This document shows, in pieces, positions 1 to 4,858 of a stretch of 12,552 nt of DNA; position 1 is the stretch's first letter, and each line of letters starts with the position of its first letter. This stretch comes from Deltaproteobacteria bacterium CG_4_8_14_3_um_filter_43_13. GTDB lineage: Bacteria; Desulfobacterota; UBA8473. The stretch covers positions 1,645-14,196 of the forward strand of contig PFIF01000191.1 in the NCBI GenBank assembly GCA_002782605.1, in the 5' to 3' direction. Below the pieces are notes generated by a model. That model was not told where the DNA came from, searched no databases, and saw nothing but the letters and a program-made list of their open reading frames with translations. A program made the translations under genes and the position numbers.

Positions 1-1
1 C

Positions 2-583
2 ATAAAAGAGCTTAAAGATGCCGGTCCTTGTGAAGCCCGAGAATGGGCAAGGGCTTTGTTCGATTCATTTGATGCCCTTGGGAGAATGCCTAAGCCAGTG
101 ATAGCTGCAGTAAATGGAATTGCCTTTGGAGGGGGGTGTGAACTGGCTTTGGCCTGTGACTTTATAGTTGCATCAGAAAAGGCAAAATTTGGTGTCCCTG
201 AAATAAAAATAGGGGTGTTTCCTGGTGCGGGAGGAATGTATCGTTTAGCCCGAGCTGTTGGGATGAGGATGGCAAAGGAGTTGGTCTTCGTTGGAGACCC
301 TATTGATGCAAAGACTGCCCAGGATATTGGATTGGCAAACAGGGTCTTCCCTGCAGATAGGTTTTTGGATGAGGTCAAGTCCTTGGCCCGTAATATTGCA
401 TCAAAGAGTGGGATTACTTTAAGGTTGGCTAAACAAGCCCTTAATGAAGCTCAGGATTCTCCTGATCCGGAGGGGGTATACAGGGACATTGATGCAATGG
501 GGGTTGCCTTTTCAACCGCTGATCAGAAAGAAGGGATGGCAGCATTCGTTGAAAAGAGGGCTCCCAGGTTTGTGGGAAGGTGA
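2..583 (+). CDS. Enoyl-CoA hydratase/isomerase family protein (5' truncated by window edge)
   Basis: The frame is open from base 2 to the TGA at 581-583, so the first TTG at 56 is not the start; the gene begins upstream. About 193 residues are visible of a family usually near 260, so roughly 65 N-terminal residues are missing. The crotonase fold is clear. An oxyanion-hole and active-site segment reads FGGGCELALACDF, with the first catalytic Glu encoded at 140-142. A second segment reads FGVPEIKIGVFPGAGG, with the second catalytic Glu at 200-202. Both glutamates used by true enoyl-CoA hydratases are present, which favours hydration of 2-enoyl-CoA over isomerase-only or decarboxylase members. 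The C-terminus, KEGMAAFVEKRAPRF, is typical of the family. It lies 73 bases before a biotin carrier and the methylmalonyl-CoA genes, which suggests beta-oxidation feeding propionyl-CoA. Substrate chain length cannot be told. Confidence 0.9.
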   Translation: MKELKDAGPCEAREWARALFDSFDALGRMPKPVIAAVNGIAFGGGCELALACDFIVASEKAKFGVPEIKIGVFPGAGGMYRLARAVGMRMAKELVFVGDPIDAKTAQDIGLANRVFPADRFLDEVKSLARNIASKSGITLRLAKQALNEAQDSPDPEGVYRDIDAMGVAFSTADQKEGMAAFVEKRAPRFVGR

Positions 584-593
584 GACTTTATCT

Positions 594-611
594 CTCACAG
601 AGTTCACAGAG
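594..611. repeat. Two-unit nonamer direct repeat in spacer
   Basis: Two adjacent nine-base words, CTCACAGAG (594-602) and TTCACAGAG (603-611), differ at one position. CTCTC at 592-596 can also pair with GAGAG at 609-613. This sits between the hydratase stop and the ribosome binding site of the biotin carrier. It resembles in style the longer short-period elements in other spacers of this window. No function is visible; a terminator is unlikely because there is no T tract. Confidence 0.5.
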
Positions 612-635
612 AGGCAGGGTTAATATAACCAATTT

Positions 636-647
636 AAAGGAGGAGGT
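636..647 (+). promoter_or_regulatory. Strong ribosome binding site for the biotin carrier GTG start
   Basis: AAAGGAGGAGGT ends nine bases before a GTG codon at 657. No ATG lies at a suitable distance, and the translated product begins exactly where short biotinyl-domain proteins normally begin. The site therefore decides the GTG start. Confidence 0.75.
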
Positions 648-656
648 AAAACTCAA

Positions 657-887
657 GTGGCTGATGAATCTAAAGGAACGCCAGTAGTGGTTCCCATGGT
701 GGGAAAGATAGTAGCAGTAGATGTAAAAGTTGGAGATAAGGTAGAAGAGAACAGTCAGATGGCATTATTGGAGGCAATGAAGATGGAAATTCCAGTGGTT
801 GCTCCTGTGTCTGGCACAATAAAAGAATTAAATGTATCAGTGGGGCAGACGGTTCAGGCGGATACGGTTCTTGGTGTGATAGAATAA
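657..887 (+). CDS. Biotin carboxyl carrier protein (single biotinyl domain)
   Basis: This 76-residue protein is little more than one biotinyl/lipoyl domain. The biotin acceptor motif EAMKMEI is present with the target Lys at residue 42. It is preceded by the VPMVGKIVAVDVKVGDKV half and followed by the symmetrical APVSGTIKELNVSVGQTV half, the usual beta-sandwich of biotin carriers. Free-standing carriers of this length serve multi-subunit acyl-CoA carboxylases, transcarboxylases and Na+-pumping decarboxylases, carrying CO2 between the biotin carboxylase or pump and the carboxyltransferase. Its position directly before the methylmalonyl-CoA mutase genes points to propionyl-CoA or methylmalonyl-CoA as the partner substrate. 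No biotin carboxylase or carboxyltransferase gene is in the window, so direction of the reaction and complex type are undecided. Start is GTG, supported by an excellent ribosome binding site. Confidence 0.9.
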   Translation: MADESKGTPVVVPMVGKIVAVDVKVGDKVEENSQMALLEAMKMEIPVVAPVSGTIKELNVSVGQTVQADTVLGVIE

Positions 888-896
888 GGTAACTAC

Positions 897-1010
897 TCAG
901 GCACAAAGTGGCAAAGGTACATAGGCACAAAGAACAGGCTAATAGCCTGTAGCCTATAGGCTAATAGGCTAGAAAAATTTGTGTCTTTGCTACTCTGTGC
1001 CTTTGCGTCT
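897..1010. repeat. Inverted pair of degenerate octamer arrays with palindromic core
   Basis: From 897 the sequence advances in eight-base steps with words such as TCAGGCAC and ATAGGCAC (to about 936). On the other side, 979-1010 advances in eight-base steps with the complementary words, such as CTGTGCCT and TTGCGTCT. The 17 bases at 900-916 match the reverse complement of 986-1002 at 15 positions. The centre (934-970) is made of AGGCTA/TAGCCT words, including a 7-bp perfect stem (934-940 with 944-950) and the perfect 12-bp palindrome at 951-962. The same GGCACAAAG family returns at 7513-7611. Confidence 0.7.
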
Positions 1011-1041
1011 GCTTGACTAGTAGAGCGTTTCTTTATTAAGA

Positions 1042-1117
1042 TGTCATCTCGACCGAAGGGAGAGATCTTTTTAACTAGCCGTTATAAATAAGATTTCTCG
1101 TTTCACTCGAAATGACA
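1042..1117. repeat. 76-bp imperfect palindromic element
   Basis: Arms of 28 bases at 1042-1069 and 1090-1117 are complementary at 22 of 28 positions and begin and end with TGTCAT / ATGACA. The central 20 bases separate them. I see no target-site duplication at the edges and no coding content. From memory, palindromes of this general form (TCATTTCGA...GAGAAATCTT) are dispersed in many environmental bacterial genomes; whether this is one cannot be settled here. It lies just upstream of the mutase promoter. Confidence 0.65.
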
Positions 1118-1120
1118 GCA

Positions 1121-1149
1121 TTGCAATGTTATTTATGAAACGATATACT
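1121..1149 (+). promoter_or_regulatory. Candidate sigma70-type promoter for the mutase genes
   Basis: A -35-like TTGCAA (1121-1126, 4 of 6 consensus) and a -10-like TATACT (1144-1149, 5 of 6) are separated by exactly 17 bases. Transcription would start near 1156, leaving a leader of about 37 bases before the ATG at 1193. It suggests the mutase genes can be expressed independently of the hydratase and biotin carrier upstream. Confidence 0.45.
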
Positions 1150-1173
1150 AGTTACAGAATAAGTTTCGGATGA

Positions 1174-1186
1174 CCTCCTGGGAGGG
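1174..1186 (+). promoter_or_regulatory. Ribosome binding site of the mutase, paired with an adjacent CCTCC
   Basis: GGAGG (1181-1185) is correctly spaced for the ATG at 1193. Immediately before it is its exact complement CCTCC (1174-1178), separated by TG. A four-base-pair stem with a four-base loop could hide the ribosome binding site. The structure is small and its effect is uncertain. Confidence 0.4.
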
Positions 1187-1192
1187 TTTGTA

Positions 1193-2848
1193 ATGGAAGA
1201 GGATATAGAAAAGATACAAGAAGAAACAAAAAGGTGGAACAAAGACTGTCTGGGAAAGCATACCTTCAGGAAGTGTGAAACGGATTGGGGTTTAGAGATT
1301 AAGCCCCTTTATACCGTGGATGACACCAAAGATATCAATTATCTTGAAGATATAGGCTTTCCGGGTGAATATCCTTTTACTAGAGCCCCCCATCCATCAA
1401 TGTACCTTGGAAAGCTGTGGACAATGAGACAGTACTCCGGGTATGGAACAGCAGACGAAACCAATAAACGATATAAGTATCTCCTTCAACAGGGACAGAC
1501 AGGACTGAGTGTTGCATTCGATCTGCCTACCCAGATTGGCTATGATTCGGATCATTCTCTTTCCCAGGGTGAGGTAGGAAAGGTAGGGGTAGCAGTTGAT
1601 TCTCTTGCTGATATGGAAACGATTTTCAACGGACTCCCTTTGGATAAATTGAGTACGTCTATGACTATTAATGCCCCAGCCGCCATACTCCTGGCAATGT
1701 ATTTAGCAGTTGCAGAGAAACAGGGGATAGGCACTGAGAAGCTGAATGGCACGATTCAAAACGATATATTAAAGGAGTATACAGTCAGAGGGACATATAT
1801 ATTTCCGGTGGGTCCGTCCCTGAGGTTGATTACCGATATATTTGAGTACTGCTCAAAACATGTACCTAAATGGAATACTATAAATATAGCAGGCTATCAT
1901 ATGAGGGAGGCCGGTGCCACGGCAGTACAGGAGATAGCCTTCACCTTTGCAGATGCTATCGAGTATGTAAATGCTGGGATAAAGGCTGGGTTGAGGGTAG
2001 ATGACTTCGCTCCAAGAATCTCCTGGATATTCAATACCCATAATAACTTCTTTGAGGAGATAGCCAAATATAGGGCTGCCAGAAGGTTATGGGCAAAGAT
2101 TATGAAGAAAAGATTTGGGGCTTCTGACCCCAGATCATGGATGTTTCGGTTTCATACCCAGACCGCTGGCAGTGCACTAACTGCCCAACAACCCCTCAAC
2201 AACGTTGTAAGGGTGGCCTTTCAGACCCTGGCAGCGGTATTGGGAGGCGCTCAATCCTTGGCTTCATGCTCCTTTGATGAAGCCTTAGCACTGCCAACAG
2301 AGGAATCAGTACGCCTTTCCTTGAGAACCCAGCAGATAATAGCCCATGAGATCGGGGTTACCGACACAGTGGATCCAATGGGTGGTTCTTTCTATATAGA
2401 GAGTCTGACAAAAAAGATGGAGGAGAAGATAACCGACTATATTAAGAGGATAGACGAATTAGGAGGAGCTGCTGCTGCTATAGAAAAGGGCTATATTCAA
2501 CAGGAGATTCAAGAGAGTGCGTACCGCTACCAAAAAGAAGTGGAGTCTGGGAAAAAAGTGGTGGTAGGAATGAATAGTTACCAGGTAGAGGAGCCACTTC
2601 CCAAAGGTTTACTAAAGGTTGATACTGAGGTTGGAGCTATTCAGATAAAAAAGCTCAAAGAACTTAAAACAGCCAGGGATAATCAAAAGGTTCAATCCGC
2701 TCTCTTAGCGTTAAGAAAGACTGCTGAAGGGTATGCCAATTTAATGCCTCCGATAATCGAGGCGGTTAAAGCCTATGCAACATTGGGTGAGATATGTGAT
2801 GTGCTCCGAGAAGTCTTTGGTGAATATGAGGGAACCTCGGTAATATAA
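1193..2848 (+). CDS. Methylmalonyl-CoA mutase, large (catalytic, TIM-barrel) subunit of a split enzyme
   Basis: The 551-residue product covers only the substrate-binding barrel; the B12 domain is the next gene, as in two-piece acyl-CoA mutases. The enzyme converts (R)-methylmalonyl-CoA to succinyl-CoA by radical rearrangement. Conserved landmarks align at a constant offset of 8 with the Propionibacterium enzyme. They are TMRQY (Tyr81, equivalent to Tyr89), IQNDILKEY (Gln189, Gln197), VRGTYIFP (Arg199, Arg207) and GYHMREAGA (His236, His244). Tyr plus Arg at the two specificity sites fits a dicarboxylic acyl-CoA such as methylmalonyl-CoA; isobutyryl-CoA mutases carry Phe and Gln. The site equivalent to Tyr75 is His67 (APHPSMY), and the usual FPP after the Arg segment is FPV. 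GLSVAFDLPTQIGYDSDH and NSYQVEEP are standard family segments. The ATG follows GGGAGGG with good spacing. The methylmalonyl call is strong; a related carboxyacyl-CoA mutase is possible. Confidence 0.92.
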   Translation: MEEDIEKIQEETKRWNKDCLGKHTFRKCETDWGLEIKPLYTVDDTKDINYLEDIGFPGEYPFTRAPHPSMYLGKLWTMRQYSGYGTADETNKRYKYLLQQGQTGLSVAFDLPTQIGYDSDHSLSQGEVGKVGVAVDSLADMETIFNGLPLDKLSTSMTINAPAAILLAMYLAVAEKQGIGTEKLNGTIQNDILKEYTVRGTYIFPVGPSLRLITDIFEYCSKHVPKWNTINIAGYHMREAGATAVQEIAFTFADAIEYVNAGIKAGLRVDDFAPRISWIFNTHNNFFEEIAKYRAARRLWAKIMKKRFGASDPRSWMFRFHTQTAGSALTAQQPLNNVVRVAFQTLAAVLGGAQSLASCSFDEALALPTEESVRLSLRTQQIIAHEIGVTDTVDPMGGSFYIESLTKKMEEKITDYIKRIDELGGAAAAIEKGYIQQEIQESAYRYQKEVESGKKVVVGMNSYQVEEPLPKGLLKVDTEVGAIQIKKLKELKTARDNQKVQSALLALRKTAEGYANLMPPIIEAVKAYATLGEICDVLREVFGEYEGTSVI

Positions 2849-2899
2849 AGGTTCTTTGATCTATGCAATAAAAGGGGCGATTTGGGAAGGAGGACCTGG

Positions 2900-3304
2900 A
2901 TGAATCAGGATAAAAGGATTAGGGTTTTGGTAGCCAAACCCGGGTTGGATGGCCATGATAGAGGCGCTAAGGTTATCGCTCGGGCTTTAAGAGATTCAGG
3001 GATGGAGGTTATTTACACAGGGATTCGTCAAACCCCGGAACAGATTGTTGATGCAGCTCTTCAGGAGGATGTAGATACCATTTTGTTGAGTATTCTCTCA
3101 GGGGCTCATGGTTTTTTGTTTCCGAGGATAATGGAACTCTTGAAAGAAAAGGGTCTAGGTGATATATTGGTTTTAGGTGGGGGTATTATCCCCGAAGACG
3201 ACGTTCCTGAGTTAAAAGAACTCGGAATCTCTGAGATTTTTGGGCCTGGCATGTCTTCTCAAACACTAATAAACTACATTAGAGAGAACCTGTCTCAGGG
3301 ATAA
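2900..3304 (+). CDS. Methylmalonyl-CoA mutase, small (B12-binding) subunit
   Basis: This 134-residue protein is a stand-alone cobalamin-binding Rossmann domain that partners the preceding barrel subunit. The DxHxxG motif is DGHDRG (residues 17-22), with His19 as the predicted lower ligand of cobalt. The SxL motif is Ser64-Ile-Leu66, and the Gly-rich GGG (93-95) contacts the nucleotide tail. The stretch LSILSGAH is the form I associate with small subunits of split acyl-CoA mutases, including isobutyryl-CoA mutase, while fused methylmalonyl-CoA mutases usually have a STLAAGH-like version. I chose the ATG at 2900 because GGAAGGAGG (2885-2893) ends six bases before it; an in-frame TTG at 2882 would place that site inside the coding region. 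It lies about 50 bases after the large subunit, clearly in the same transcript. Confidence 0.93.
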   Translation: MNQDKRIRVLVAKPGLDGHDRGAKVIARALRDSGMEVIYTGIRQTPEQIVDAALQEDVDTILLSILSGAHGFLFPRIMELLKEKGLGDILVLGGGIIPEDDVPELKELGISEIFGPGMSSQTLINYIRENLSQG

Positions 3305-3342
3305 ATACTTGGTATATTAACAGAATAGATTGGGGAGATACT

Positions 3343-4308
3343 ATGGAATTGGTTGACGAGGTACGAAAGGGCTCAGTTAGAGCTTTGGCTAAGCTAATTA
3401 CTTTAGTGGAAAATGAAATGCCGGGTGGGGTTGAGGCAATGGAAGAAATCTATCCTCTTACCGGCAATGCCTATATAATTGGTATTACCGGACCTCCGGG
3501 AGCGGGTAAAAGCACGCTAACTGATAGGATTACAAAAGAGCTTCGGCGTAAGAACTGTACTGTGGGGATTATTGCTATTGATCCAACAAGTCCATTCACA
3601 GGTGGGGCACTGTTAGGGGATAGGGTAAGGATGCAGGGAGTGAGTAGTGATGAGGATGTGTTCATTCGCAGCATGGCTACCAGAGGGAGTCTGGGTGGTC
3701 TTTCCAGAGCAACATCAGACACAGTAAAGATCCTTGATGCCTATGGTAAGGATTATGTTATAATTGAGACAGTAGGGGTCGGACAAGACGAAGTGGACAT
3801 AGTTAGAACTGCTGACATATCGATTCTCGTTGTAATGCCAGGTGGAGGTGATGATATTCAGGCAATAAAAGCTGGCATTATGGAGATTGGAGATATATTT
3901 GTAGTAAATAAGGCAGATAGGGATGGTGCTGACAGATTGGTTACAGAAATTAAAATGATGTTAGGACTGAGTTCAGTTGAGAGAGAATGGACTTCTCCCA
4001 TTATTAAGACTGTGGCAACAGAAGATCAGGGTATCGGCACCCTTGTTGAAAAGATTAATGAGCACAGAGAGTTTTTGGTTAAAAGCGGTATGCTGGCTTG
4101 CCGACGGAAAGAAAGGATCCGATCCGAAATAATTAAGATGATAGAATACGAAATATACCGGTATCTCGATAGTTTAATAGCAGAAAATAAGGATTTTTTT
4201 GAACAGCGCCTGGAGGATATAGTAAACAAAAAAGAAGATCCATATCTGTTAGCAAAAAAGACAGTGGAGACAATAGCTAAAAGGATATCAAAGAACGCCA
4301 ATGTGTAG
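3343..4308 (+). CDS. meaB: MeaB/ArgK-family GTPase, acyl-CoA mutase chaperone
   Basis: This 321-residue G protein of the SIMIBI class matches the usual MeaB length. The family gates transfer of adenosylcobalamin to methylmalonyl-CoA mutase, protects it during turnover and helps eject damaged cofactor. The Walker A is GPPGAGKST (residues 50-58). A magnesium/base-proximal region reads AIDPTSPFTGGALLGDR (78-94), the switch segment is ETVGVGQ (142-148), and the guanine-specificity motif is NKAD (189-192). The C-terminal third is helical and charged, as expected for the dimerisation arm. The gene starts 38 bases after the B12 subunit, with GGGGAG before the ATG. Older databases label this family ArgK (arginine transport kinase); the mutase neighbours make the MeaB role the right reading. 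Confidence 0.93.
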   Translation: MELVDEVRKGSVRALAKLITLVENEMPGGVEAMEEIYPLTGNAYIIGITGPPGAGKSTLTDRITKELRRKNCTVGIIAIDPTSPFTGGALLGDRVRMQGVSSDEDVFIRSMATRGSLGGLSRATSDTVKILDAYGKDYVIIETVGVGQDEVDIVRTADISILVVMPGGGDDIQAIKAGIMEIGDIFVVNKADRDGADRLVTEIKMMLGLSSVEREWTSPIIKTVATEDQGIGTLVEKINEHREFLVKSGMLACRRKERIRSEIIKMIEYEIYRYLDSLIAENKDFFEQRLEDIVNKKEDPYLLAKKTVETIAKRISKNANV

Positions 4309-4321
4309 AAGCAAAGTAAGC

Positions 4322-4430
4322 GTCCAGCGGTCAGCACTCGGCGATCAGCAAGATATGTTATAATAAATTCACATCAGGCGGACTAAAGGATTTGTTTTTT
4401 TGGCTGAAAGCTGACGGCTGATAGCTGAAT
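4322..4430. repeat. Inverted pair of heptamer arrays (nnTCAGC family)
   Basis: The left arm (4322-4349) is four consecutive seven-base words of pattern nnTCAGC, with small departures. The right arm (4403-4430) is four consecutive words of pattern GCTGAnn, the reverse complement. In each word five positions are near-constant and two vary freely. The 53-base centre carries a promoter-like TGTTATAAT. The element fills the gap between meaB and the epimerase gene. Confidence 0.75.
4356..4364 (+). promoter_or_regulatory. Candidate extended -10 promoter for the epimerase gene
   Basis: TGTTATAAT matches the extended -10 consensus (TGnTATAAT) at every specified base. No -35 sequence is seen at the right distance, which is tolerated for extended -10 promoters. 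Transcription would start near 4371, about 86 bases before the epimerase ATG. The site lies between the two arms of a heptamer inverted repeat, so the right arm would be in the transcript. Confidence 0.4.
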
Positions 4431-4456
4431 GCTCGCGAAGTGAAAAGGGAGAACAA

Positions 4457-4858
4457 ATGAAGATAAAGAAGATTGATCATATCGGTATAGCGGTGAAAAG
4501 CTGTGCTCCGGCTTTGAAATTCTATGAAGATATACTGGGCATGAAGTCTGTTGGATCAGAAACCGTGGAAGAGCAAAAGGCTACTACCGTATTTATGCCA
4601 ATAGGAGACAGTGAGCTGGAGTTGTTGGAATCCACATCTCCAGAGGGAGCTATAGCCAGGTTTATTGAAAAGAGAGGAGAGGGGATTCAGCATATCTGTT
4701 TTCAGGTAGAAAACATTGAAGAGGCATTGTTAGAGCTAAAAGAAAAGGGTGTGAAGCTGATTGACGAAACTCCCCGAAGGGGAGCAGGAGGGGCAAAAAT
4801 AGCCTTTTTACACCCTAAATCAACCTATGGAGTACTGATAGAGATAAGCGAGAGATGA
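4457..4858 (+). CDS. mce: Methylmalonyl-CoA epimerase
   Basis: The 133-residue product is a vicinal-oxygen-chelate fold protein of exactly the usual epimerase length. It interconverts the (S) and (R) forms of methylmalonyl-CoA, linking the carboxylase product to the mutase substrate. The start KIDHIGIAV supplies metal ligand His8. The segment ELELLESTSP (53-62) gives a likely acidic ligand, GIQHICFQVENIEEA (76-90) carries His79, and the C-terminal YGVLIEI carries Glu129. The PRRGAGGAKIAFLHPKST stretch is characteristic of epimerases as opposed to glyoxalase I. The ATG follows AGGGAGA. The stop overlaps the next start (ATGA), so translation of the FG-GAP protein is probably coupled. Assignment is strengthened by the adjacent mutase and MeaB genes. 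Confidence 0.93.
   Translation: MKIKKIDHIGIAVKSCAPALKFYEDILGMKSVGSETVEEQKATTVFMPIGDSELELLESTSPEGAIARFIEKRGEGIQHICFQVENIEEALLELKEKGVKLIDETPRRGAGGAKIAFLHPKSTYGVLIEISER

Larger units (their letters stand above)
888..1192. other. 305-bp spacer filled with repeat elements and a promoter
   Basis: No gene is supported here. The spacer holds, in order, an inverted pair of octamer arrays (897-936 and 979-1010) around a heptamer-like palindromic core (934-970), a 76-bp imperfect palindrome (1042-1117), a good sigma70-type promoter (1121-1149) and a ribosome binding site (1181-1186). I see no cobalamin riboswitch hallmark, although a B12-enzyme gene follows. Confidence 0.7.

Noticed and set aside
670..930. 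Reverse-strand open frame over the biotin carrier
   Set aside because: It is a Leu/Ser/Pro-rich shadow of the carrier gene with no family resemblance.
897..1010. CRISPR array
   Set aside because: The repeated words are 7-9 bases, directly adjacent and inverted between arms, without spacers of uniform length.
888..1192. Cobalamin riboswitch upstream of the B12-dependent mutase
   Set aside because: No B12-box-like sequence or characteristic multi-stem core is visible; the spacer is explained by repeat elements and a promoter.
2882..2899. TTG as start of the B12-binding subunit
   Set aside because: The strong ribosome binding site GGAAGGAGG lies within this extension and is ideally placed for the ATG at 2900; homologous subunits begin at the same point.
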